Shown in pieces: positions 51,143-58,307 of a DNA stretch of 64,000 nt (position 1 is its first letter; each line of letters starts with the position of its first letter). Below the pieces are notes generated by a model. That model worked only from the letters and a program-made list of their open reading frames with translations, did not search any database and was not told where the DNA came from. Source of the stretch: JBDUDK01 sp040002995 (GTDB taxonomy: Bacteria > Actinomycetota > Acidimicrobiia > Acidimicrobiales > Ilumatobacteraceae); assembly GCA_040002995.1 (NCBI GenBank), contig JBDUDK010000081.1, positions 24,224 through 88,223 of the forward strand. Reading direction: 5' to 3'. The position numbers and the translations under genes are program-made.

Positions 51143-52110
51143 TGCCCGGCGAGCGTGTACGTCGATGTGCGCCGAGGCTCGCCCTCGACGAAGACGCGTC
51201 CCTCACCGACCAACTGGAGAAGGTGGGCGTAGGTCGAGGCCGCGGCGGGTCGCCAAAGTGTCTTGCTCACGTCGCGGTACAGCTTCGGAACGAGCCGGGC
51301 GATCGTGCTCGGCCCCTCCGTGAGCTCGTTGACTATCTGGCGCGTGCGCTCCTCGCGGTGGGCGATGAAGGCGCGGACGAGCGCGTGCGGCTCGGTTACC
51401 GGCGGGCCGTGGGTGGGCAGGTACACGGCGTCGTCCCGGTCGAGCAGGAGGCGGAGGCTGGAGAGGTAGTCGGCCATGTTGCCGTCCGGCGGCCCGATGA
51501 CGCTCGTGCTCCAGCCCATGACATGGTCGCCGGTGAAGAGTGTCTGCTCCTCGCGCAGTGCATAGCAGAGATGATTCGACGTATGGCCAGGCGTGTGCAC
51601 CGCCTCCAATGTCCATCCGTCGCCCGACACGACGTCACCGTCGCGGACGACGTTGTCGGGCCGAAAGTTGGTGTCGGCGCCTTCGCGCAGGCTGTCGTCC
51701 TTCGGATCGCCTCGGGTCGTGGCGTCGGCGTCCGCCTCACCGAAGACAACGACATCGGTCGGGTCATCGACGGCCACAAGGCCATGAGGTCCGAACCCAT
51801 AGCTGGGCGCAGCCGCTCGCGCTTGCAGCAGCCGGGTGGCGGGGGAGTGGTCGGTGTGGGTGTGGGTGACGAGCAGAGCCGTGATGCGTTCGCCGGGCAT
51901 CAGCGCGGCGAGGATGGCGTCGACGTGCTCCGGTTGCGCCGGCCCGGCGTCGATGACGGCGAGGTCACCCCGACCGATGAGATAGGTGCCCGTCCCGAGA
52001 TAGGTGAACTTGCTCGGGTTGTGGGCCACGACGCGCCGGACGAGAGGCGAAAGGTCGTCGACCCGCCCGTAGGAAAACTCGACGTCACGAACGAAAGGGA
52101 TCTCAGTCAT
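51139..52110 (-). CDS. MBL-fold hydrolase (LACTB2-like)
   Basis: A 323-residue metallo-beta-lactamase-fold protein with THTHTDHSPAT (HxHxDH), HTPGHTSNH and FTGDHVMG. The C-terminal helical part (RTRQIVNELTEGPSTIARLV) is the winged-helix-like tail of the LACTB2 group, which includes hydrolases and endoribonuclease-like enzymes. The ATG at 52110 overlaps the end of the arfB gene by 8 bp. Confidence 0.9.
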   Translation of the reverse strand: MTEIPFVRDVEFSYGRVDDLSPLVRRVVAHNPSKFTYLGTGTYLIGRGDLAVIDAGPAQPEHVDAILAALMPGERITALLVTHTHTDHSPATRLLQARAAAPSYGFGPHGLVAVDDPTDVVVFGEADADATTRGDPKDDSLREGADTNFRPDNVVRDGDVVSGDGWTLEAVHTPGHTSNHLCYALREEQTLFTGDHVMGWSTSVIGPPDGNMADYLSSLRLLLDRDDAVYLPTHGPPVTEPHALVRAFIAHREERTRQIVNELTEGPSTIARLVPKLYRDVSKTLWRPAAASTYAHLLQLVGEGRVFVEGEPRRTSTYTLAGQ

Positions 52111-52522
52111 CGCCCTCGGGCCGGCGACGATCAAGTTTGATGGCGCCGTGGCGGCGCTTGGCCTCGAGTCGTTTCACCGTCGAGCTCTTCGTGGGGCGCG
52201 TGGGATGGCGGGGCGGCTCGACTCGAAGGGCATCGATGAGCTTCTCCTTGAGCCGCCTGAGCGCCAAATCGCGGTTGCGAGCCTGGGAGCGCTCATCGGA
52301 CGCCGTGGTCCGCACGAGCGGACCGAGCCGGCTGAGCAACCGGGCGCGCTGGCGGGGTCCGAGGGCTGTCGAGGCCTCGACGTCGAAGATGATCGCGACC
52401 TTGGTCCTGGCCCGGTTGGCGTGTTGCCCGCCGGGACCGCCACTCGTGCTCACGCTGACGTCGAGTTCGTCGAACGGGATGGTCAGCGATCGGTTCACAC
52501 GGAGCCCGTTGGTCCCGTCCAC
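52103..52522 (-). CDS. arfB: Alternative ribosome-rescue factor ArfB (ICT1-type peptidyl-tRNA hydrolase)
   Basis: A 139-residue protein with the GGQ catalytic loop in STSGGPGGQHANRARTKV and the release-factor domain 3 fold. The basic C-terminal tail (KRLEAKRRHGAIKLDRRR) that ArfB inserts in the mRNA channel is present. It frees stalled ribosomes by hydrolysing peptidyl-tRNA. It starts at GTG, with TACGGT 7 nt upstream, so the mRNA is likely leaderless. First gene of an ArfB-MBL-phosphotransferase operon. Confidence 0.93.
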   Translation of the reverse strand: MDGTNGLRVNRSLTIPFDELDVSVSTSGGPGGQHANRARTKVAIIFDVEASTALGPRQRARLLSRLGPLVRTTASDERSQARNRDLALRRLKEKLIDALRVEPPRHPTRPTKSSTVKRLEAKRRHGAIKLDRRRPEGDD

Positions 52523-52529
52523 GTGTCCG

Positions 52530-52535
52530 ACCGTA
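52530..52535 (-). promoter_or_regulatory. Predicted leaderless -10 box (TACGGT) for arfB
   Basis: On the minus strand TACGGT is followed by 7 nt and the GTG at 52522; there is no ribosome site. Confidence 0.45.
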
Positions 52536-52553
52536 GTCGTGCGCCGACCGGCC

Positions 52554-54227
52554 TCAGGCCGTCTTGATCGACGCCGCCTTCTGCAGGCCGAGTTCCTCGA
52601 TAGCCACCTCGCGCATCTTGAATTTCTGCACTTTGCCCGTGACGGTCATGGGGAAGTCGGTGACGAACCGTATGTAGCGCGGCACCTTGAAGTGCGCGAC
52701 CTGCGAGCGACAGAACGTACGCAGCTCGTCCTCGGTGGTGGTGGCGCCTTCTCGCAGCACCACCCATGCCATGAGCTCCTCGCCCATGCGCTCGTCGGGC
52801 ACGCCGATCACCTGCGCACTCGCCACGGACGGATGCGAGAAGAACACTTCTTCTATCTCGCGCGGATAGAGGTTTTCGCCGCCTCTGATCACCATGTCCT
52901 TTATCCGGCCGACGATGTTGAGATAGCCGGCGTCGTCCATGACGCCAACGTCGCCGGTGTGCATCCATCCCGCGTCGTCGACGGCTTCCCGAGTGGCCTC
53001 CGCGTTCTCCCAGTAACCGCGCATCACCACGTAGCCGCGGGTGCACACCTCGCCAGGTGCGCCGGCCTCAACCGTCCGACCTGTGGCGGGGTCGATCACT
53101 TTGGCTTCGACACCCGGTAGCACCGTTCCAACAGTGGTTACGCGGCGCTCGATGTCGTCGTCGGGGCGGGTGATGAACGAAACCGGCGAAGTCTCCGTCA
53201 TGCCATAGATGATGCATATCTCGCTGGCGTGCATGTCGTGCACCACGCGCTTCATGACCTCGACCGGACACGGCGCGCCGCCCATCATTCCGGTGCGCAG
53301 CGAGGTCAGATCAAACTCGGCGAAACGGGGGTGATCGAGCTCGGCGATGAACATCGTGGGAACGCCGTAGATGCTCGTGCAGCGCTCGTCGGCAACCGCG
53401 CGCAGCGTCGCTTCGGGTTCGAAGGATGCCGCGGGGTACACGATCGTGGCGCCGGTGCTGATGCACCCGAGGTTCCCGATACCCATGCCGAAGCAGTGGT
53501 AGAGCGGCACAGGGACGCACACACGGTCGGCGTTGGTGTAGCGGACAATGTTCGCGACCGACATGGCGTTGTTGAGGATGTTGTGGTGACTGAGCGTTGC
53601 CCCCTTGGGGCTCCCGGTCGTGCCACTCGTGTACTGGATGTTGATGGGATCGTCGGGATCGAGTTCAGCCTCTCGGGCCGTCAGACGCTCGGCGTCGACG
53701 CCAGCTTCGGCCGCCACCAGATCCGACCAGACGATGTCGTCGCGCCCGTTCGCGGCCTCGCCGTCGATCGTGATCACGCGCTCGAGCTGCGTGAGACCGG
53801 GACGCACCTCAGCCAGCATGGCGAGGTAGTCCGACGTCTTGAAGGCGCGGGCCGTCACGAGTACCCGGACCCCGGATTGCCCGAGCGCGTAAGCGAGCTC
53901 GTGGGGACGGTACGCAGGGTTGATGTTGACGAGGATGGCTCCGACCCGGGCGCTGGCGAACTGCAGCAGCGTCCACTCGGCACACGTCGGAGCCCAGATC
54001 CCGACGCGGTCGCCTTTCTCGACGCCGATACCCAATAGCCCTCGCGCCACCCGGTCGACTTCGAGCGCGAAGTCGCCGTACGTGAGGCGAACACCCTGGT
54101 GAAGGGAGACGAGCGCCTCGACCTCCGGCTGGCGCGCCACCACCTTCGCCAGGAACGCGCCGATCGTGTCACCGACCAGGGGCGTGCCCGTACCACCAGC
54201 GTCGTACGCCGAGGTCAGCCGTCCCAT
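52554..54227 (-). CDS. AMP-dependent fatty-acyl-CoA synthetase/ligase
   Basis: A 557-residue ANL enzyme: IQYTSGTTGSPKGATLSH, IYGMTETSPVSF, MHTGDVGVMDDAGYLNIVGR, GENLYPREIEE and catalytic lysine in TVTGKVQKFKMRE. The pattern is of the medium/long-chain FadD35-like group. It activates a fatty or related acid with ATP and CoA. A GGGGGTGTG ribosome site precedes the ATG. It is divergent from the MauE-type operon across a 187-bp regulatory gap. Confidence 0.93.
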   Translation of the reverse strand: MGRLTSAYDAGGTGTPLVGDTIGAFLAKVVARQPEVEALVSLHQGVRLTYGDFALEVDRVARGLLGIGVEKGDRVGIWAPTCAEWTLLQFASARVGAILVNINPAYRPHELAYALGQSGVRVLVTARAFKTSDYLAMLAEVRPGLTQLERVITIDGEAANGRDDIVWSDLVAAEAGVDAERLTAREAELDPDDPINIQYTSGTTGSPKGATLSHHNILNNAMSVANIVRYTNADRVCVPVPLYHCFGMGIGNLGCISTGATIVYPAASFEPEATLRAVADERCTSIYGVPTMFIAELDHPRFAEFDLTSLRTGMMGGAPCPVEVMKRVVHDMHASEICIIYGMTETSPVSFITRPDDDIERRVTTVGTVLPGVEAKVIDPATGRTVEAGAPGEVCTRGYVVMRGYWENAEATREAVDDAGWMHTGDVGVMDDAGYLNIVGRIKDMVIRGGENLYPREIEEVFFSHPSVASAQVIGVPDERMGEELMAWVVLREGATTTEDELRTFCRSQVAHFKVPRYIRFVTDFPMTVTGKVQKFKMREVAIEELGLQKAASIKTA

Positions 54228-54318
54228 GACACACCCCCAAGCTCGCGGAGACCGACCGCCGATCTCCGCAATCAGGCTGCCACATCGTGGTCCGGGGTCC
54301 GCGCTCCGCCTGGGTAGC

Positions 54319-54349
54319 CTCGTTAGCTTCTCGTTAGCTTTTTCGTAAC
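54319..54349 (+). promoter_or_regulatory. 11-bp tandem direct repeat upstream of the MauE-type operon
   Basis: CTCGTTAGCTT occurs twice back to back (54319-54329, 54330-54340), and TTTCGTAAC (54341-54349) continues the phasing. Eleven-bp direct repeats are the usual site form for OmpR/PhoB-family response regulators. The site is about 70 bp before the GTG at 54415. The rest of the 54228-54414 gap holds the divergent ligase promoter side and no other element I can name. Confidence 0.55.
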
Positions 54350-54414
54350 AGAGCGCGCGCTGGTGTCATCGCAATGTCCTCGCGATTTCGTCGCACGCCA
54401 CAGAGAGGAGTGGC

Positions 54415-55188
54415 GTGGCCGCACTTGTGATTGTCGAGACGATCGGCCTCGCCGTCCTCGCGCTGCTCGTTGCGGGGCTGTTGCGGGGCTACGCGGAGGT
54501 GTTGCGCCTCCTTCATCATCTCGGTGTCGATGACTTCGATCCCGACGCGCCCGTCGCGTTGGCTCCCGGACGCGGACCCGCACGGGCACAACGCGGTGGC
54601 TCGGAAGCCCACGATGTGGCCGGACTGACGCCGGTCGGCGACGCGGTTGTCATCGGTGTCTCTCATCCCGACGCGAATGTCCTACTCGTCTTTCTCTCGA
54701 GCGGGTGCGACACGTGTGCGCGGTTCTGGGAGGCGATGGCCGCGGGTCGACACCTCGCCCTCGGCACGAGAGTCATCGCGATCACTCGCGACGGCGATCA
54801 GGAGAGCATCGGCCGCCTGCGGCAATGGGGGGCCGAAGGTGTCGAGGTCGTCTTGTCGAACCGGGCGTGGGACGACTACCGCGTGCCCGGTTCGCCGTAC
54901 GCCATCTTCTGCCACGGCGGAGCGATCGTCGGCGAGGGTACAGCGACCTCGTGGGAACAGCTCGAATCGCTCGTCGACCAAGCCGATCTCGACCACGAAG
55001 CCGGCCGCGGCACGGCGCGACTCGGCCGCCGCCGCGAGCCCTCGATCCTGCGGGCCCGTCAGGAGTTGACGCAACGACGCAACACCGACGCCCGTCGTGA
55101 GGGGCGTGCCGACGACGAACTGGCGGCCGCCGGCATCGAGCCTGGCGACCCACGCCTCTACCCACCGCTGACACGAGAGTCGCAGTAA
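54415..55188 (+). CDS. Membrane-anchored thioredoxin-like protein (MauD-like)
   Basis: A 257-residue protein. An N-terminal membrane helix (residues about 3-23, IVETIGLAVLALLVAGLL) is followed by a thioredoxin-like domain whose redox pair is SSGCDTCARFWEAM, with the cis-proline loop in RVPGSPYAIF. The C-terminal 60 residues are charged. MauD of the methylamine operon is a similar thiol-disulfide protein needed to mature the cysteine-rich light chain. AGAGGAG before the GTG supports the start. First gene of the operon that ends with such a cysteine-rich protein. Confidence 0.85.
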   Translation: MAALVIVETIGLAVLALLVAGLLRGYAEVLRLLHHLGVDDFDPDAPVALAPGRGPARAQRGGSEAHDVAGLTPVGDAVVIGVSHPDANVLLVFLSSGCDTCARFWEAMAAGRHLALGTRVIAITRDGDQESIGRLRQWGAEGVEVVLSNRAWDDYRVPGSPYAIFCHGGAIVGEGTATSWEQLESLVDQADLDHEAGRGTARLGRRREPSILRARQELTQRRNTDARREGRADDELAAAGIEPGDPRLYPPLTRESQ

Positions 55189-55190
55189 CG

Positions 55191-55262
55191 ATGACCGCCC
55201 GCGCCCTTGTCGGCGTGGCGATCGCCATCGTGGCCGGACTCCGTTCGACCTGGTCGCCTTGA
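55191..55262 (+). CDS. Possible 23-residue membrane peptide
   Basis: An ATG 2 bp after the preceding stop opens a 23-codon frame, with a hydrophobic centre (ALVGVAIAIVAG) and a stop 9 bp before the next gene. It sits in an otherwise gapless operon, so it may be a short membrane peptide or just a spacer. No homology can be claimed and the call is weak. Confidence 0.3.
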   Translation: MTARALVGVAIAIVAGLRSTWSP

Positions 55263-55271
55263 GGAGAGTCG

Positions 55272-55865
55272 ATGCTCGCGAGCATCAGCCCGCTCGGCGA
55301 GCGGGCCCGCCGACAACAGTGGTTGGTCACCGTCGGCTGGTACATCGGCGCGTCCGTACTGGGCGCGTCGCTACTCGGTGCCGCCGCTGGTGCTGTCGGC
55401 GCGCTCGTACTGTCGGCGAGCACTGCGGTGTGGGCGGGCGCGATCACCGTGCTGGGCATCGTCGCCATCGCCGCCGACCTTGGCCGCATACCGCTGGTAT
55501 CGATCAGGCGCCAGGTCAACGAGGACTGGATGGCCCGCTATCGCGGCTGGGTCTACGGCGCGGGATTCGGACTGCAGCTCGGCCTCGGGGTCGTCACCAT
55601 CGTGACGACGGCCAGCGTCTATGTCACCGTCGCCGTCGAGCTACTAAGTCGCTCCGCTCTGTCGGGCGCGCTCGTGGGAGCGGCCTTCGGTCTTGCGCGC
55701 AGCCTCCCGGTACTTGCATTGGCTCGCGCCGATCGCGCCGAACGACTGCGCTCCGTCCACCTGCGGCTCCAGCGGCTGGCTCCGTTCGCGCGGTGGGCCA
55801 CCGTCGCCGCTCTCGCTGTCCTCACCATTTCGGCAGGCGTCGCTGCTGCCTCGGAGCTCGCGTGA
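55272..55865 (+). CDS. Unknown integral membrane protein of the MauE-type operon
   Basis: A 197-residue protein with about five helices (near residues 20-50, 52-73, 92-115, 120-145 and 175-193). No conserved cysteines are present, so it is not a DsbD/MauF-type electron carrier. I do not recognise the family. GAGGAGAG before the ATG is strong. It overlaps the next gene by 4 bp (GTGA), tying it to the operon. Confidence 0.8.
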   Translation: MLASISPLGERARRQQWLVTVGWYIGASVLGASLLGAAAGAVGALVLSASTAVWAGAITVLGIVAIAADLGRIPLVSIRRQVNEDWMARYRGWVYGAGFGLQLGLGVVTIVTTASVYVTVAVELLSRSALSGALVGAAFGLARSLPVLALARADRAERLRSVHLRLQRLAPFARWATVAALAVLTISAGVAAASELA

Positions 55866-56320
55866 CGACAGTGAGCGCGCAGGGCGTCACGGTCACAGTG
55901 CCCTCAGGCTGGGAGGCGAGGATCTTCCGCCGTCCCGCCACGCCCCCGGAGACGACCCACACGGTGGTGCAAATCGCGAACTTTCCTCTGCCGTCCGAAG
56001 TCGGTGACTATGGCGATGGAGCGGTCGAGCTGATGGGCCCCTTGTCGATCCTCGCCTGCCTGGTCGAGTTTCATGCCGACCACGCGGGCGACGCGCTCTT
56101 CATTGTGCCCGGTCCACCCGGAGACCTTCCTGTCGGCGAGTTCCGTCGCACGACCCTGCAACACGCACGACCGGGCCAACTTGGCGCGCAACGTTTCTTC
56201 AACTCGGCCGGGCGGGCCTGGTCGCTTTTCGTCGTGCTCGGGAGTGAAGAGTTGAGAGCCCGGCTCGTAGCCACGTTGAACACTGCCCTGCGCACCCTTC
56301 AGATCCGTGGCCACGAATGA
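55862..56320 (+). CDS. Unknown soluble protein of the MauE-type operon
   Basis: A 152-residue protein without signal peptide, helix bundle or cysteine pair (one cysteine, in ILACLVEF). It begins TVSAQGVTVTVPSGWEARIF and looks beta-rich, loosely like PsbP/DUF1795-type folds, which I cannot confirm. The GTG start overlaps the previous stop (GTGA) and its end overlaps the MauE start (ATGA). Confidence 0.78.
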   Translation: MTTVSAQGVTVTVPSGWEARIFRRPATPPETTHTVVQIANFPLPSEVGDYGDGAVELMGPLSILACLVEFHADHAGDALFIVPGPPGDLPVGEFRRTTLQHARPGQLGAQRFFNSAGRAWSLFVVLGSEELRARLVATLNTALRTLQIRGHE

Positions 56321-56901
56321 TCGCGACCGCCGGACCAGCCGCGGCGGTCGGCCCCCTTCTCGTCGGAGCCGTCATCCTGGTCGTCGCCGGTGCGGCGAAG
56401 CTGTTGCATCCCAGGGAGACCGCGGTCGCGTTGCGCTTGAGTGGCCTGCCGGCGTCGTCACTTGCCGTGCGTCTTGGCGCGCTCGCGGAGATTGGCGTAG
56501 CCGCCGGCGCCATATTCACCGGCGCACCGGTGCTCTGTATCGCAGTCGGACTGTCGTACATGGCCTTTGCCACGTTCGTGGCCGTCGCACTTGTTCGCGG
56601 CCTTCCGTTGTCGTCGTGCGGTTGCCTGGGCGAGCCCGATTCGCCGCCGACGGCCGCGCATGTGGGCCTCGACCTCGTGTTCGCTGCGGGCGCGTTCTGG
56701 GCCGCCGCGAATGGGCTCGAGTTCCCGTTGGGTTCATTGGTCCACCGTCCAGTGTTGGGCGTGGGGTTGGCCCTTGCCGTCGGCGTTGCGTCGTGGCTCT
56801 CCATACTTTCGCTGACAACGTTGGGCCAGCTGGGAGCCGAGTCACGCCGCGCCGCGTTCGCGCTCCTCGGTCACAGTGCGTCTCGTCAGGTGACGCCGTG
56901 A
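56317..56901 (+). CDS. MauE/DoxX-family membrane protein
   Basis: A 194-residue protein with about five helices. The first helix carries VVAGAAKLLHP, and the loop LSSCGCLGEPDSPP holds the CGC pair conserved in MauE proteins. MauE acts with MauD in disulfide formation of the methylamine dehydrogenase light chain, probably passing electrons like a VKOR/DsbB analogue. Here it directly precedes, with a 4-bp overlap, a light-chain-like cysteine-rich protein, so its job is probably the same. Confidence 0.88.
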   Translation: MIATAGPAAAVGPLLVGAVILVVAGAAKLLHPRETAVALRLSGLPASSLAVRLGALAEIGVAAGAIFTGAPVLCIAVGLSYMAFATFVAVALVRGLPLSSCGCLGEPDSPPTAAHVGLDLVFAAGAFWAAANGLEFPLGSLVHRPVLGVGLALAVGVASWLSILSLTTLGQLGAESRRAAFALLGHSASRQVTP

Positions 56902-58301
56902 GCGTGCGTCTCGTCGAGCGCGCCGGGCGCGTGCTGGCCGCCCGCACCGACCGGCGCGGGTTCCTCGCTCGCGCTGCCCTCGCGGGCTCCGCCCTCGCCG
57001 TCGATCCGATCCGCTTCGCGCTCCATCCCACGAGCGCGTACGCCTTCACGTGCCGGTGCGGCAACCCGTCGTGCTCGTGCGCCTCGGCGTGCTGTGACGG
57101 CTACACAGAGTTCTGCTGCACGTTGAACGGCGCCAACACCTGCCCGCCGGGCACGTTCGCGGGTGGTTGGTGGAGGGCCGACGGGTCGATCTACTGCCAG
57201 GGTCCCCGCTACTACATCGACTGTCACACGCAATGCACGTGTGGCAGCGGCTGCATCGCCGGCGGGCAGTCGTTCTGCGACCCCGCGTGCGATCCGGTGC
57301 CGTGCAGCTGCTACGCCGACAACTGCGCCAACCGGGTCACGGGGTGCATCACGTTCCGCTACGGGCAGTGCCACACCGAGATCGCGTGTTCCGGCCGAAT
57401 CGTGTGCCGAGTCGTGAGTTGTACGCCGGCCTACCTGCTCGATGCCAGTTGTTCCACCGGCGGTATATCGAACAACAACACCGCCAATCACAACCGCCCG
57501 TGTGCGCAGGCCGGCCTCCAGTCATACGGTTTCGCGGCGGGTCCGTCGGGTGGCGTCTGGGTAGTGGGCCGCGACGGCGGCGTGTTCGGGCTTCAGGGAG
57601 CGCCGTTCTACGGGTCGATGGGCGGGCAGAAACTCAAGCGACCAGTCATCGGCATGGCAGCGACTAAAGGGCGTCTCGGCTACTGGCTCGTCGCGTCAGA
57701 CGGCGGGATCTTCTGCTTTGGCGACGCCGCGTTCTTCGGGTCGACAGGCGCGCTCAAGCTGGCGCAACCGGTCGTGGGTATGTCGCCGACTCCATCGGGT
57801 CGGGGCTACTGGTTGGTGGCATCCGACGGGGGCGTGTTCTGTTTCGGCGACGCCGCGTTCTTCGGGTCGACGGGCGCGTTGAAGTTGGTCAAACCGGTGG
57901 TGGGGATGGCGCCCACACCGTCGGGTCGGGGCTACTGGTTGGTGGCATCCGACGGGGGCGTCTTCTGCTTTGGCGACGCCCTCTTCTACGGCTCGGCCGC
58001 ATCGCAGGCGGTGCGGTCTCCGATCGGCGGTCTCGTGCCCACGCCTTCAGGAAACGGCTACCTGATATGGGGGCAAGACGGCTCCGTCTACCCATTCGGC
58101 GACGCCCCGTCTTTCGGCGGCTACCCGTCGCTCACTCCGGGGTCGGTTCCTCTGGTCGGCGACGACGCGTTCGTGGGTTTCGATACCGACATCGCGGGTT
58201 CGGGTCGCGCGGCTCGGGTCGCGGGCTACACGCTGTGGGCAGTGTCCGATATCGGCCCACCGCCGTCGGTGGCGGGCATCCACTTCCAGCAGGGCGGCTG
58301 A
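56898..58301 (+). CDS. Tat-exported cysteine-rich methylamine-dehydrogenase-light-chain-like protein fused to five GYWLVASDGG-type repeats
   Basis: 467 residues. A twin-arginine signal (TDRRGFLARAALAGSALAV, residues 18-36) implies folding or cofactor loading before export. Residues 52-202 hold 26 cysteines. TCPPGTFAGGWWRADGSIYC followed by GPRYYIDCHTQC recalls the MADH light chain around its first TTQ tryptophan (here Trp91/Trp92). The second TTQ tryptophan is not apparent. Residues 219-428 are five 42-residue repeats, likely beta-propeller blades. No MauB or MauG gene is nearby. The domain relation is inferred from motifs; the fusion is directly visible. Confidence 0.85.
   Translation: MSVRLVERAGRVLAARTDRRGFLARAALAGSALAVDPIRFALHPTSAYAFTCRCGNPSCSCASACCDGYTEFCCTLNGANTCPPGTFAGGWWRADGSIYCQGPRYYIDCHTQCTCGSGCIAGGQSFCDPACDPVPCSCYADNCANRVTGCITFRYGQCHTEIACSGRIVCRVVSCTPAYLLDASCSTGGISNNNTANHNRPCAQAGLQSYGFAAGPSGGVWVVGRDGGVFGLQGAPFYGSMGGQKLKRPVIGMAATKGRLGYWLVASDGGIFCFGDAAFFGSTGALKLAQPVVGMSPTPSGRGYWLVASDGGVFCFGDAAFFGSTGALKLVKPVVGMAPTPSGRGYWLVASDGGVFCFGDALFYGSAASQAVRSPIGGLVPTPSGNGYLIWGQDGSVYPFGDAPSFGGYPSLTPGSVPLVGDDAFVGFDTDIAGSGRAARVAGYTLWAVSDIGPPPSVAGIHFQQGG
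57552..58181 (+). repeat. Five in-frame 126-bp tandem repeats
   Basis: Units start at 57552, 57678, 57804, 57930 and 58056 and each encodes 42 residues on the pattern GYWLVASDGGVFCFGDA. Units 2, 3 and 4 are nearly identical even at DNA level, showing recent duplication or gene conversion; units 1 and 5 are diverged, as expected for end units. Confidence 0.9.
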
Positions 58302-58307
58302 CCTAGC

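Noticed and set aside
57552..58181. CRISPR array or non-coding minisatellite
   Set aside because: The 126-bp units have no spacers, keep the reading frame and encode a conserved repeat; no cas genes exist in the window.
54415..58301. A complete, standard methylamine dehydrogenase (mau) locus
   Set aside because: No mauB heavy chain, mauF, mauG or electron acceptor gene is present, and the second TTQ tryptophan is not apparent. Only MauD/MauE-like and light-chain-like parts are seen.
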